Counted from the stretch's first letter, positions 45,642 to 54,803 are shown. The stretch: DNA of 64,000 bases from Psychroserpens burtonensis DSM 12212 (GCF_000425305.1 NZ_AUDE01000001.1:1-64000); one strand, 5' to 3'. Notes: generated by a model from the letters alone, not told the origin. Made by a program: numbers and translations.

Positions 45642-46316
45642 ATGAAAATTTTTATAACTGCTACATTTTTATTTATCACAACCTTGCTAACTGCGCAAAA
45701 CCCTAAAGAAATAGGCGTTGGAGAGTTTAATGAAGTTAAAGTTTATGATTTAATTGTTGTAAACCTGATCAATTCAAACGAAGCAAAAGTTGTAATTACG
45801 GGAGACGATATTGAAGATGTTGAGCTTATTAATAAAGATGGAAAGCTTAAAATTCGTATGAAATTCGATAAAACATTCAACGGTACGAATACATTCGTTT
45901 CTGTGTATTACACAAGCATTGATATTATTGATGGAAATGAAGGAGCCTTTATCACGTCAAATGAACTTATAGAGCAAAACCAAATAGAACTTCGTGCTCA
46001 AGAAGGTGCACAGTTAAAAATTGGTTTAGATGTAGATCAAGTTAATATTAAAGCAGTTTCTGGTGGTATTATAGAAACTAGAGGTAAAGCGATATCACAA
46101 AATATTACACTTAACACAGGAGGTATTTATGAGGGTAAATCATTTGAAACCCAAAATACGACGGTTAATATTAGGGCTGCTGGAGAGGCAGATGTCAACG
46201 CTTCAAAAATGGTGGATGCCAAAGTTATTGCTGGTGGTGATGTTTATATTTACGGAAACCCAGAGCACGTGAAACAAAAAACCACCTTAGGAGGTAGAAT
46301 TAAACGTGTCAATTAA
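45642..46316 (+). CDS. Head GIN domain (DUF2807) exported protein
   Basis: A 224-residue protein with signal peptide to about 19 (ITTLLTAQ) and a right-handed beta-helix-like GIN domain: VGEFNEVKVYDLIVVNLI, EVELIN, YYTSIDIIDGNEGA, then repeated short strands such as VNIKAVSGGIIETRG. The auto-adhesive fold is common in Bacteroidota envelopes; function unknown. Confidence 0.82.
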   Translation: MKIFITATFLFITTLLTAQNPKEIGVGEFNEVKVYDLIVVNLINSNEAKVVITGDDIEDVELINKDGKLKIRMKFDKTFNGTNTFVSVYYTSIDIIDGNEGAFITSNELIEQNQIELRAQEGAQLKIGLDVDQVNIKAVSGGIIETRGKAISQNITLNTGGIYEGKSFETQNTTVNIRAAGEADVNASKMVDAKVIAGGDVYIYGNPEHVKQKTTLGGRIKRVN

Positions 46317-46382
46317 ACAGAAAATCAACGTAGTGAGTACCATACTTTTTTATTAGATTTGTAGGAAAGCTATTCTCTAACT

Positions 46383-47057
46383 ATGTTTGATGATATTTTG
46401 GCAGCTATTCCTTTTGGGATAATCCTTGCGTTCACAATAGGTCCAGTATTTTTTGTACTGCTAGAGACCAGCGCGACCAAAGGATTTAAAAGTGCACTCA
46501 TTTTTGATTTTGGTGTGATGTTAGCCGATATTGTTTTTATTCTTCTTGCATTTTATAGTACTAATAAATTAGTAGATAAGCTTAAAGATGATCCTAATTT
46601 TATCGTTTTTGGAGGTGTTCTATTAGTCACTTATGGAACAATTTCTTTTGTAAAAACATCTAAATCATTTAGAGCAATTGTTAGAGAGTATCACAAAGTT
46701 GAAATTCAGAAAAATGCCTTTGGAAAGCTTTTTATTAAAGGATTCCTTCTTAATTTCATAAACATTGGAGTCTTAATTGGCTGGCTTGGATTTATCGTTA
46801 TAGGAAGTACAATCACAGAGTCTAAAAATGGAGTGGAAGTATTTATAGCAACCATGTTAACCGTTTATTTTTTAACAGACCTACTAAAAATTGCAGCAGC
46901 AAAACGATTAAGAAATAAACTTACACCACGACTTATTTTTAAAACTAAAAAAATAGTAGCACTAGCTATTTTAGGGTTTGGAATACTATTGTTGGTACAA
47001 GGCTTTTTTCCGAAGGGAAAAGAACGACTTCAAGAGGAAATTGAGCACCGTTTATAA
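46383..47057 (+). CDS. LysE family translocator
   Basis: A 224-residue inner-membrane protein with six predicted helices and the LysE/RhtB-type N-terminus IPFGIILAFTIGPVFFVLLETSATKGFKSA. Members export amino acids. The exact substrate is not predictable. It is followed 12 bases later by a GIY-YIG-like gene on the same strand. Confidence 0.85.
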   Translation: MFDDILAAIPFGIILAFTIGPVFFVLLETSATKGFKSALIFDFGVMLADIVFILLAFYSTNKLVDKLKDDPNFIVFGGVLLVTYGTISFVKTSKSFRAIVREYHKVEIQKNAFGKLFIKGFLLNFINIGVLIGWLGFIVIGSTITESKNGVEVFIATMLTVYFLTDLLKIAAAKRLRNKLTPRLIFKTKKIVALAILGFGILLLVQGFFPKGKERLQEEIEHRL

Positions 47058-47069
47058 AACGTCTAAACG

Positions 47070-47420
47070 ATGGTAAAAACTGAATATCGCATTTATGTTG
47101 TAGAATTATCCAAAAGAGTATTCACAGAAAACAGAAAGTTTAGAGAAGCTAATCCGCAATTTAATGGTGTTTTAGAGTGTCTCTATGTTGGTATGACTAG
47201 TAAAACGCCAAAAGAGCGCTTTTTACAACATAAAACAGGTTATAGAAATAAGAAGGGTTATAAGATATCTGCAAACATTGTAGAACAATATGGTTCTTAT
47301 TTAAGACCAAGTCTTTATAACCATATTGATCCAATGGCCACGAGAGCAGAGGCGCTTAAAATGGAGGAGACGTTGGCTTTGGAGCTGAGAAGACAACGTT
47401 ATGCAGTTTGGTTTAATTAA
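47070..47420 (+). CDS. GIY-YIG-like nuclease domain protein
   Basis: A 116-residue protein resembling GIY-YIG proteins: YRIYVVELSK as the first strand, CLYVGMTSKTPKERFLQHKTG as the YIG strand with a conserved Arg, then a helix and EALKMEETLALELRRQRYAVWFN with the metal Glu. A DNA-repair or restriction role would be guesswork. Probably co-transcribed with the LysE gene. Confidence 0.6.
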   Translation: MVKTEYRIYVVELSKRVFTENRKFREANPQFNGVLECLYVGMTSKTPKERFLQHKTGYRNKKGYKISANIVEQYGSYLRPSLYNHIDPMATRAEALKMEETLALELRRQRYAVWFN

Positions 47421-47650
47421 CAGATTCTTGGGAAGTTAGCGATCTTAATTAAGTTAGTAATTACTTAATTATCAGATTTAACTTTATAGGCGACGCTCAC
47501 GTGTTACTCTGTCGAGATGATAAGTGATAAATTTTGAATAACAAAAGAGGGGTTTAGAAAGTCACTTTTTTTTGAGTTGTTGAACGTCTCGAAAATTCGG
47601 TAGAACTGCGATACTAAATTACTATACGTTTTCTTAAAATTTAAAACATA

Positions 47651-47682
47651 AAAAAACCCGCAACGTAAGTTGAAGGTTTTTT
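47651..47682 (-). terminator. Hairpin after tRNA-Cys
   Basis: AAAAAACC-CGCAAC-gtaa-GTTG-aaGGTTTTTT lies directly beyond the tRNA 3' end on the minus strand and ends in a T run when read that way. The arms carry a small bulge. The gap 47421-47650 has no feature I can support. Confidence 0.55.
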
Positions 47683-47683
47683 G

Positions 47684-47754
47684 AGGTGTCGAGCGGATTC
47701 GAACCGCTGTAGATGGTGTTGCAGACCATTGCCTAGCCACTCGGCCACGACACC
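47684..47754 (-). tRNA. tRNA-Cys (GCA)
   Basis: Minus strand GGTGTCGTGGCCGAGTGG, anticodon stem-loop TGGTCTGCAACACCA with anticodon GCA, T-arm AGCGGTTCGAATCCGCT, acceptor CGACACC and discriminator T (U73), the cysteine identity base. No encoded CCA. Confidence 0.93.
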
Positions 47755-47835
47755 TGTTTTCCTTTTTAAAGGCATCTCGTTATTTCTAGCGAGTTGGCAA
47801 ATTTATAAAAAATTACCGTTTAATAACAGAAACCC

Positions 47836-48198
47836 TTACTTTTTTCGTCTTTCGGTCATTTTTATTGTGACGCTTTCAACGTCTCCACCTATTGGAGGAT
47901 TTAATTTACTAACACTGACAGTTGCTTTTTTTACTAATTTTTCTTCGGAAAAGATTCGTGTCAACATACGTTTTGCAACCGTTTCTAGGAGTTTTGAGGG
48001 TTTAGACATTTCTTCTTTTGCTATTTTATTTAGCAATACATAATCTACGGTATCGCTTAATTTATCTGTTTTTACCGACGTTTTTAAATCTGCTTTAACC
48101 TCAATATCTACACGGTAGTCACTACCAATTTTTGTTTCTTCTTTTAAACAGCCGTGATGTGCAAAAACTCTTATATTTTCAACTTTTATTATTCCCAA
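47836..48198 (-). CDS. folB: Dihydroneopterin aldolase
   Basis: A 120-residue FolB of folate biosynthesis, converting dihydroneopterin to hydroxymethyl-dihydropterin and glycolaldehyde. VENIRVFAHHGCLKEET, then SDTVDYVLLNKIAKEEM, SKLLETVAKRML with the catalytic Glu region and LNPPIGGDVESVTIKM. Normal length. Divergent from glnS with promoters on both sides. Confidence 0.92.
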   Translation of the reverse strand: MGIIKVENIRVFAHHGCLKEETKIGSDYRVDIEVKADLKTSVKTDKLSDTVDYVLLNKIAKEEMSKPSKLLETVAKRMLTRIFSEEKLVKKATVSVSKLNPPIGGDVESVTIKMTERRKK

Positions 48199-48215
48199 AA
48201 CGTTTTATTTTATTA

Positions 48216-48223
48216 CAAAGATA
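48216..48223 (-). promoter_or_regulatory. -7 promoter box for folB
   Basis: TATCTTTG on the minus strand fits TAnnTTTG, 18 bases before the ATG. Confidence 0.5.
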
Positions 48224-48263
48224 TAACGCAATTATCAATTATACATCGTATCGATATTCAATG

Positions 48264-48292
48264 TTGAATTGATATTATATTTAATAACTTTG
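48264..48292 (+). promoter_or_regulatory. Promoter of glnS (TTG-N18-TAACTTTG)
   Basis: TTG at 48264-48266 and TAACTTTG at 48285-48292, 18 bases apart. It places transcription start after 48295 and so rules out the in-frame ATG at 48269; the true start is ATG 48311. Confidence 0.65.
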
Positions 48293-48310
48293 TCTATTAT
48301 TTCAAAACAT

Positions 48311-50314
48311 ATGTCTGAAGAAACAAAAGCGCTCAATTTTATAGAGCACATTATAGAAGAGGATTTGCAAAACGGCTTATCAAAGGATAAACTTCGTTTT
48401 CGCTTTCCGCCAGAGCCTAATGGTTATTTACACATTGGCCATACAAAGGCTATTGGGATTAGTTTTGGTTTGGGTGAAACATATAATGCACCAGTAAACT
48501 TGCGTTTTGATGATACTAACCCAGCAAAAGAAGAACAAGAATATGTCGATGCGATTAAGCGTGATATTGAATGGTTAGGCTATGAGTGGGCTAATGAGGT
48601 TTATTCTTCAGATTATTTTCAAACGCTTTATGATTGGGCGGTTCAATTGATTAAAGACGGAAACGCTTATGTCGATTCTCAGTCTAGCGAAGCCATGTCA
48701 GCGCAAAAAGGGACACCGACCCAACCAGGAGTTGATGGTCCGTATCGTAATAGATCTGTAGAAGAAAATTTGGACTTATTCCAAAAAATGAAAGCGGGAG
48801 AATATGACGAAGGTTCACATATTTTGCGTGCAAAAATTGATATGCAGCATGTTAATATGCATATGCGTGACCCTTTGATGTATCGTGTTTTGAAGAAGCA
48901 TCACCATAGAACAGGAAATGATTGGTGTATTTATCCAATGTATGACTGGACGCATGGCGAAAGTGACTATATAGAACAGATATCACACAGTTTGTGTTCT
49001 TTGGAGTTTAAGCCTCATAGAGAGCTTTACGACTGGTTTAAGGAACACGTGTATGATTATGCAGCAGATAAACTACCAATGCAACCAAAACAGCGTGAAT
49101 TTGCACGTTTAAACTTGAGTTACACCATTATGAGTAAACGAAAGTTGCTCAAATTAGTAGAACAAAAATTGGTTTCTGGTTGGGATGATCCAAGAATGCC
49201 TACAATTTCAGGCTTAAGACGACGTGGTTACACACCAAATTCTATTCGTACATTTATAGAAAAGGTCGGTGTTGCCAAGCGTGAAAACGTGATTGATGTA
49301 TCGTTACTAGAATTCTGTATTCGTGAAGATTTAAATTATTCAGCACCGAGAATAATGGCTGTTTTGGATCCGATAAAAGTGGTGATTACTAATTACCCAA
49401 ATGACAAAGTAGAATGGCTTGAGGCAGAAAATAATCAAGAAGATGACAGCGCAGGTTGTAGAAAAGTGCCATTTTCTAAGGAGTTATACATCGAAAAAGC
49501 AGATTTTAAAGAAGAAGCAAACAGCAAGTTTTTTAGATTGAAAGTAGGAAGCGAAGTGCGTCTTAAAAATGCGTATATCATAAAAGCAGAAAGTGTTGTA
49601 AAAGATGCCAATGGAAACATTACTGAAATTCATTGCACGTATACTACAGATACCGAAAGGAAAGTTAAAGGCACACTGCATTGGGTGTCTATTCAGCACG
49701 CTATAAAAGCAGAGGTGAGAGAATACGACCGTTTGTTTATGGATGAAGCTCCAGACAGTCATCAAGACACAGATTTTATGGAGTTTATAAATCCAAATTC
49801 ACTTAAAATTATTGACGCTTTTGTAGAACCAAGTGTCTTAGAAGCTCAAGTTGGTGATCGTTTCCAGTTTCAACGCTTAGGCTACTTTAACGTGGATAAC
49901 GACTCGAAAGCAGAACATTTGGTGTTTAACAAAATTGTGGGTTTAAGGGACTCTTGGGAGAAACAAAAACCGAATCCACAGCAGCAAAATAATAAACCGC
50001 AACAAGCACAGCACAAACGACCAGCTATTGAGGCGATCAAGCAACTCGGTAAAAAATACACCAATGTACCAGAAGAAAAACAGTTAATATCTAAAGCCGA
50101 AATTATAAAACTTTCTGAAGAGGTGACTTACGAGGATTTACAGCCTTTATTTAACACAGCGGCTAAAAAAGCAGGAACGCGAATTGCAACGATGATTGCC
50201 TTAAGGGTGTTGTTAAAAAACGGACAAGAACGCAACTCAGATATAGAGGAGTTTATAACAAAGGCAAAAGATGATAAAAATGAGCTTTTAGTGGCGGAAG
50301 CTAACGCTATTTAA
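48311..50314 (+). CDS. glnS: Glutaminyl-tRNA synthetase
   Basis: A 667-residue class I synthetase that charges tRNA-Gln directly. HIGH motif in FPPEPNGYLHIGHTKA and the KMSKS equivalent in YTIMSKRKL. It is longer than E. coli GlnS (about 550) because of a C-terminal extension after a glutamine-rich linker (about 555-575, PNPQQQNNKPQQAQHK); the end (about 575-667) resembles the YqeY/GatB tail found in some GlnRS. Start chosen at MSEETKALNF from the promoter position. Confidence 0.94.
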   Translation: MSEETKALNFIEHIIEEDLQNGLSKDKLRFRFPPEPNGYLHIGHTKAIGISFGLGETYNAPVNLRFDDTNPAKEEQEYVDAIKRDIEWLGYEWANEVYSSDYFQTLYDWAVQLIKDGNAYVDSQSSEAMSAQKGTPTQPGVDGPYRNRSVEENLDLFQKMKAGEYDEGSHILRAKIDMQHVNMHMRDPLMYRVLKKHHHRTGNDWCIYPMYDWTHGESDYIEQISHSLCSLEFKPHRELYDWFKEHVYDYAADKLPMQPKQREFARLNLSYTIMSKRKLLKLVEQKLVSGWDDPRMPTISGLRRRGYTPNSIRTFIEKVGVAKRENVIDVSLLEFCIREDLNYSAPRIMAVLDPIKVVITNYPNDKVEWLEAENNQEDDSAGCRKVPFSKELYIEKADFKEEANSKFFRLKVGSEVRLKNAYIIKAESVVKDANGNITEIHCTYTTDTERKVKGTLHWVSIQHAIKAEVREYDRLFMDEAPDSHQDTDFMEFINPNSLKIIDAFVEPSVLEAQVGDRFQFQRLGYFNVDNDSKAEHLVFNKIVGLRDSWEKQKPNPQQQNNKPQQAQHKRPAIEAIKQLGKKYTNVPEEKQLISKAEIIKLSEEVTYEDLQPLFNTAAKKAGTRIATMIALRVLLKNGQERNSDIEEFITKAKDDKNELLVAEANAI

Positions 50315-50333
50315 GCCTATTCGTAGGTAAACT

Positions 50334-50367
50334 AAAAACCTTAAAGACAATCACTTTGAGGTTTTTT
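50334..50367 (+). terminator. glnS terminator
   Basis: AAAAACCTTAAAG-acaatca-CTTTGAGGTTTTTT, one G-T pair in a 13-base stem, 19 bases after the stop codon. The remainder of the gap to 50562 shows nothing definite. Confidence 0.85.
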
Positions 50368-50562
50368 GTACATTTATGGAAATTTTGTTAGCTTTTGTTT
50401 CATACCTCAAAGTTTAGCTTTTGTGTTGTAATGAGGTTTTTTTTATAAACGTAGCATGACTACGGTTTTTACAAAAAGCAAGATTAGAGTGCAAATGGCA
50501 ATTTTGCGGGCGAAAGAAAAGGCTAAGGAGAGTTTATTAACTAACTTTAATCAATTTATATC

Positions 50563-51042
50563 ATGGATTTTAATTATTTGGCAATTGTTGTTGCCGCAGT
50601 AGTACCTGTTGTTTTAGGTTTTATTTGGTATAACCCAAAAGTATTTGGAGTGGCTTGGATGCGAGCAGCAGAAATGACAGAGGCCAAAATTAAAGGTGGC
50701 AATATGGCCATAATATTTAGCGTGTCATTAGTCTTATCAGTCATCCTAGCTTTTTTTACAAATTTTTTAGTGATTCACGAATTTGGAGTTTACGGTTTGA
50801 CCGGAGGTAATCTGGATGCAGCAACCACTCAAGCTTTTCTTGAAGAGTTTGAAGGTACATGGCGCACTTATAAACATGGCGCTTTACATGGCGCAATGGC
50901 AGGTATAATGTTTGCTTTACCAGTAATTGGAATAAATGCCTTGTTTGAACGTAAAAATTTTAAATATATCCTGATAAATGCAGGCTATTGGATTGTTTGC
51001 TTAACAATTATGGGTAGCATTATTTCTGGATGGATTGCATAA
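50563..51042 (+). CDS. DUF1761 membrane protein
   Basis: A 159-residue protein with four hydrophobic helices and the DUF1761 features VVAAVVPVVLGFIWYNPKVF, GVAWMRAAEMTE and HGALHGAMAGIMFALPVIG. Function unknown. Stand-alone transcription unit with a terminator downstream. Confidence 0.82.
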   Translation: MDFNYLAIVVAAVVPVVLGFIWYNPKVFGVAWMRAAEMTEAKIKGGNMAIIFSVSLVLSVILAFFTNFLVIHEFGVYGLTGGNLDAATTQAFLEEFEGTWRTYKHGALHGAMAGIMFALPVIGINALFERKNFKYILINAGYWIVCLTIMGSIISGWIA

Positions 51043-51065
51043 ACTTTAATCATTTAACACTTTTT

Positions 51066-51102
51066 AAAGGCTTAAAATTATATTTTTAGCCTTTATTTTT
51101 TT
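51066..51102 (+). terminator. Terminator after DUF1761 gene
   Basis: AAAGGCTtAAAA-ttata-TTTTtAGCCTTT followed by ATTTTTTT, 23 bases beyond the stop. Confidence 0.8.
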
Positions 51103-51105
51103 GCA

Positions 51106-52263
51106 TTGATACACTACAAACTATACAATTCTGTAAACGATTTACCTGAGTCTTGGGATCTGCTTCCTAGTCAAGACCTTTTTTTAAAACGTCCGTTTTT
51201 AAAAGCGCTAGAAAATTCTAGCCCAAGTAATATATCGACCTATTTTATCGGTGTTTTTTCTTCGGAAATTTTAGTGGGTATTACCATTATTCAACGGGTT
51301 AAAATGTACGTAGATGATGTCTTTAGAAAAACGTCTAATCCTTTTTTTAAGCGCTGCGGAAAAGTGCTGATCTCAAAGATTGTTAAAGGAAATGCACTTA
51401 TCGTCGGTAATTTAATGCAGACAGGTCAGCATGGGCTTTACTTTAATGCAGAGCACATAACACAAGATCGGTTTCTAGATACCGTTTCAGAAGGTTTAAA
51501 AGCATTATCAAAACAAATCAAAACCAGGCATAATAAAAAAATACGTATTATTGGTTTTAAGGACTATTTTGAAGATGATCCAATTCATGGGAGTCAGGCC
51601 TTTTTCCGAAGAGAAAAATTATACAAAGCACAAGTGCAACCCAATATGATTTTTGAGGTAAACACGAATTGGAAGTCACCTCAAGACTACGTCTCTACTT
51701 TTAATAAAAAATATCGTAGACGCTATAAAACAGCACTAAAAAAGAGCGATACTATTCAACGCAAAGAACTTTTTCTTAATGAGGTATTATCGCTTAGTGG
51801 TCAATTGTATGAATTATATGAGAACGTGTCTGATAACGCAGGAATTAACTCATTCAAATTACATAAAAAGCACTTTTATAATTTAAAACTGGAGCTTAAA
51901 GAGGACTTTAAATTGTTTGGTTATTTTATAGATCATCAGCTCGTAGGCTTCTATACTCTAATTTTAAATCACAGCAAGTTAGAGACTTATTTTTTAGGTT
52001 ATAATCAAGCGCTTCAGCACAAACATCAAATGTATCTCAATATGTTATTTGATATGGCATCGTTTGGGATTGAACACCAATATAAACAGGTTATTTTTGC
52101 AAGAACAGCCATGGAAATTAAGAGTTCTGTTGGAGCAAAACCACATCATATGTCTTTGTATTTAAAACACACTAATAGTGTGATTGCAAATACGATTTTA
52201 AAGGCTGTCGTTAAGTACGCTAATCCCGTTAGAGATTGGGATGAACGACATCCGTTTTCATAA
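51106..52263 (+). CDS. BioF2/FemAB-like GNAT acyltransferase
   Basis: A 385-residue protein that I assign to the FemAB/BioF2-like GNAT group: N-terminal LFLKRPFLKALENSSP, a central NKKYRRRYKTALKKS and a C-terminal GNAT half with FKLFGYFIDHQLVGFYTL and YFLGYN..LQHKHQMYLNMLF, then EIKSSVGAKP. Such enzymes transfer aminoacyl or acyl groups, often in cell-envelope synthesis. The TTG at 51106 is the only sensible start. Two TTCCGAAG octamers lie in the coding sequence (51260, 51604). Confidence 0.72.
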   Translation: MIHYKLYNSVNDLPESWDLLPSQDLFLKRPFLKALENSSPSNISTYFIGVFSSEILVGITIIQRVKMYVDDVFRKTSNPFFKRCGKVLISKIVKGNALIVGNLMQTGQHGLYFNAEHITQDRFLDTVSEGLKALSKQIKTRHNKKIRIIGFKDYFEDDPIHGSQAFFRREKLYKAQVQPNMIFEVNTNWKSPQDYVSTFNKKYRRRYKTALKKSDTIQRKELFLNEVLSLSGQLYELYENVSDNAGINSFKLHKKHFYNLKLELKEDFKLFGYFIDHQLVGFYTLILNHSKLETYFLGYNQALQHKHQMYLNMLFDMASFGIEHQYKQVIFARTAMEIKSSVGAKPHHMSLYLKHTNSVIANTILKAVVKYANPVRDWDERHPFS

Positions 52264-52294
52264 AAAAAGCTTCGAAGATTAACTCCAAAGCTTT
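52262..52294 (-). terminator. Terminator of the SPFH gene
   Basis: Minus-strand AAAGCTTtggagttaatcttcgAAGCTTT followed by TTTTA. It lies between convergent genes and may serve both. Confidence 0.65.
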
Positions 52295-52317
52295 CATAGT
52301 TGTATAAAAAGTTAAAT

Positions 52318-53241
52318 TTACTCCGCTTTCTTTCTCGGATTTTTCATAGCCTCGCCAATCTGGTTACTAGCCGTAAAACTAGCGACCATATCATTTAGCA
52401 TTTGACTTCCTGCTTGAGGAGAATTTGGTAATAATATTAAGTTACTATTGGTTTGCTGACCAATAGATTGCAACGTGTCATAATGTTGTGTGACCACAAT
52501 TAGTGCAGATGCTTCTTGAGAATTAATCCCCACTTTATTTAAGACTTCTACAGATTCTTCAAGACCACGAGCAATCTCACGACGTTGGTCTGCAATACCT
52601 TGACCTTGTAGACGCTTGCTTTCTGCTTCAGCTTTTGCTTTCTCCACAATTAAAATACGAGCTGCATCACCTTCAAATTGAGCAGCGGTTTTTTCTCTAT
52701 CGGCTGCATTAATTCTGTTCATAGCAGCTTTTACTTGAGCATCTGGATCAATGTCGGTTACTAAGGTTTTAATAATATCAAAACCATATTCTGACATGGC
52801 ATCATTAAGTTCTGCTTTTACAGCTAAGGCGATATCATCTTTTTTAACGAAAACATCATCTAATTTCATTTTTGGTACTTCGGCACGAACCACATCAAAC
52901 ACATAAGAGGTAATTTGATCATGTGGATAATCCAATTGATAAAAAGCATCATAAACCTTGTCTTTAATAACACGGTACTGTACAGATACCTTTAAACGCA
53001 CAAACACATCGTCTAAGGTTTTGGTTTCGATAATAACATCTAATTGTTGGATTTTTAAACTTAATTTTCCTGCGATTTTATCAACCAATGGAATTTTTAA
53101 CTGTAATCCAGATTGTCTAATAACTTGAAACTTACCAAAGCGCTCAACAATAGCCGCTGTTTTTTGTTTCACTACAAAAAATGAGGAGTAAAGGACAACT
53201 AAGGCTAAAAGAGTAAGAGGTATAAATATAATTTTTTCCAT
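52318..53241 (-). CDS. SPFH/stomatin-like membrane protein
   Basis: A 307-residue band-7 protein: N-terminal membrane helix (about 4-22, IIFIPLTLLALVVLYSSFF), the SPFH domain (TAAIVERFGKFQVIRQSGLQ, then KIQQLDVIIETKTLDDVFV, and GFDIIKTLVTDIDPDAQV), and an Ala/Glu-rich coiled coil (about 175-240). It likely forms membrane microdomain rings and may support membrane proteases. No NfeD partner is adjacent. Confidence 0.88.
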   Translation of the reverse strand: MEKIIFIPLTLLALVVLYSSFFVVKQKTAAIVERFGKFQVIRQSGLQLKIPLVDKIAGKLSLKIQQLDVIIETKTLDDVFVRLKVSVQYRVIKDKVYDAFYQLDYPHDQITSYVFDVVRAEVPKMKLDDVFVKKDDIALAVKAELNDAMSEYGFDIIKTLVTDIDPDAQVKAAMNRINAADREKTAAQFEGDAARILIVEKAKAEAESKRLQGQGIADQRREIARGLEESVEVLNKVGINSQEASALIVVTQHYDTLQSIGQQTNSNLILLPNSPQAGSQMLNDMVASFTASNQIGEAMKNPRKKAE

Positions 53242-53288
53242 AACAGGTGTTTTAATTAGTAGATAAATAACGAATTACTAAATTAAGT

Positions 53289-53296
53289 TATATTTG
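53289..53296 (+). promoter_or_regulatory. -7 promoter box for outer-membrane barrel gene
   Basis: TATATTTG fits TAnnTTTG and ends 21 bases before ATG 53318. It overlaps an in-frame TTG at 53294, which therefore is not the start. Confidence 0.5.
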
Positions 53297-53317
53297 CTCA
53301 ATTCACACCTTGAAATC

Positions 53318-53998
53318 ATGCAAATAAAACAGTTTCTCTTATTAGTAGCCTTTTGTTTAAGCTTTGTTGCAGTTTCTGTAGCGCAACATAAACGATATAC
53401 CATAAAAAATGGGATAAGTTTAATTGGAGGTTTAACTCAGTACGATATTACAACGGATAATTTCACAACCAAAAGTGGTACTGGCTTTATTGGCGGAATG
53501 GTTGCAACTGTAGATATTCCTCATAAATGGTATACGGTAAGTTATGGGTTTCAATTTTCTCAAAACACTTTGGAGATTACAGGGCGACCAAGTTTAACAA
53601 CGATAACTCAAGCGCCTATAGAATACGATATTAAAATGGCACAAGTATCGTTTTTGTTGCACGTAAAATTAGTTTCTGATTATTTGACTTTAGATGTGGG
53701 TCCGCAATTGCAATACAATAGTGAATTGGAGTTAAAAGAGGACGGTCAAAAGAATTTCATCATTCAAGGTTACGATAATCTGTTTGCAGAAGACCTTAGT
53801 AACATTTCAAACTTCAACGCTAATGGTGTTATTGGCGCTTCGGCAGGCATCGGAAATTTTAAACTCCGAGCAGCTTACAGTTACGGATTTACAAATATCT
53901 TAGGAAAGTTAAACGACCAGGATTTTAATCTAAACAATGCAGATCGTTTTGAAGGGAATCAAAGCATGTTATCCTTTGCTTTGATGATTACGTTCTAA
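53318..53998 (+). CDS. Outer membrane beta-barrel protein (PorT-like family)
   Basis: A 226-residue exported protein: signal peptide to about residue 23 (LSFVAVSVAQ), then alternating amphipathic strands (GISLIGGLTQYDITTDNF, YTVSYGFQFSQNTLEI, LDVGPQLQYNSEL, FKLRAAYSYGFTNIL) and a terminal FALMITF with the C-terminal aromatic typical of outer-membrane barrels. Fits the OMP_b-brl_2/PorT-like family. I would not call it PorT of T9SS itself. Its 3' end is duplicated at 54334-54430. Confidence 0.78.
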   Translation: MQIKQFLLLVAFCLSFVAVSVAQHKRYTIKNGISLIGGLTQYDITTDNFTTKSGTGFIGGMVATVDIPHKWYTVSYGFQFSQNTLEITGRPSLTTITQAPIEYDIKMAQVSFLLHVKLVSDYLTLDVGPQLQYNSELELKEDGQKNFIIQGYDNLFAEDLSNISNFNANGVIGASAGIGNFKLRAAYSYGFTNILGKLNDQDFNLNNADRFEGNQSMLSFALMITF

Positions 53999-54173
53999 CC
54001 ACGAATTCCTGCGAAAGCAGGAATCTCATTTAAAACAGAAAATAGGCCTAATCAAATTCAATATTGTCGTCAGATTTATTAAAGATTTGTTGGTGGAAAA
54101 CACCAACAAAGGCAATATAACCAACAAAATTGAACATTGGTAAAATGTCAGTCTGAGCGCAGTGGAAGACTCA
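53904..54173 (+). repeat. Imperfect direct duplication, copy 1
   Basis: From AAAGTTAAACGACCAGGAT in the barrel gene through its stop, an ATTCCTGC-gaaa-GCAGGAAT hairpin (54005-54024), a TGTTGGTG-gaaaa-CACCAACA hairpin (54090 region) and GTCAGTCTGAGCGCAGT. The same order recurs at 54334-54606. Confidence 0.75.
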
Positions 54174-54333
54174 ACAAATGGTCCATTTACAAAAGCACTT
54201 CGATTTGCTAGGCAAGGTGTTTCCATTTCACTAGCGCTCAGTGTAATACTCTAAAGATATTAAACTTAACTTTGTGTCCAATACAGATTAATTCGTCTCA
54301 CAACCTCTATTAAATCTATTAAGCACCAACAAA

Positions 54334-54606
54334 AGCGAAGTTGAACGATCAAGATTTCAACCTAAGCAACGCAGATCGTTTTGAAGGGAATCAAACGATG
54401 TTGTCTTTTGCTTTGATGATAACGTTCTAATACATTCCTGCGAAAGCAGGAATCTCATTTAAAATGGAGAACAGGCACAATCAAACTCAGTAATCTCGGC
54501 AAATTTATTTTTTAAGATGTGTTGGTAAGAACCGCCAACAAAGGCAATAGGTCTAACAAAATTAAATATTAGCTATATGTCAGTCTGAGCGGAGTCGAAG
54601 ACCCAA
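54334..54606 (+). repeat. Imperfect direct duplication, copy 2, with barrel-gene 3' fragment
   Basis: 54334-54430 encodes KLNDQDFNLSNADRFEGN followed by QTMLSFALMITF and a stop, a second copy of the last 31 or so codons of the upstream barrel gene without a start. After it come the same hairpins in the same order: ATTCCTGC-gaaa-GCAGGAAT at 54434-54453, a diverged GTTGGT stem near 54525, and GTCAGTCTGAGCGGAGT near 54580. The whole 53999-54822 gap contains no intact gene. Confidence 0.75.
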
Positions 54607-54738
54607 TATACAGGCAAAATCTTAACAGTATTACAATGTTCTACATAAGTTGCTTTCTAATGTAACGAATGTGAAAGCCATGACATGTCTATACTATCTA
54701 AGATGTATTGGTGGAAAACACCAACAAAAACGAGTTTT

Positions 54739-54803
54739 GTCATTCAGAGCGCTAGCGAAGAATCTCACCCGTTTAAAGGTTTTTCGCTAGCGCTCTGAAT
54801 GAC
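54739..54803. repeat. Perfect 21-bp inverted repeat after gltX
   Basis: GTCATTCAGAGCGCTAGCGA (54739-54758, plus one A) is exactly matched by the reverse complement at 54783-54803, with a 23-base loop. It starts 19 bases beyond the gltX stop and could serve as its terminator. The first arm with gaagaatctca is the same dispersed repeat motif that is inserted inside gltX at 55216-55281. Confidence 0.8.

Noticed and set aside
46264-46274. CACGTGAAACA resembling half of a parS site inside the GIN-domain gene
   Set aside because: Only the right half fits; the left half (CCCAGAG) does not match TGTTn, so ParB binding is unlikely.
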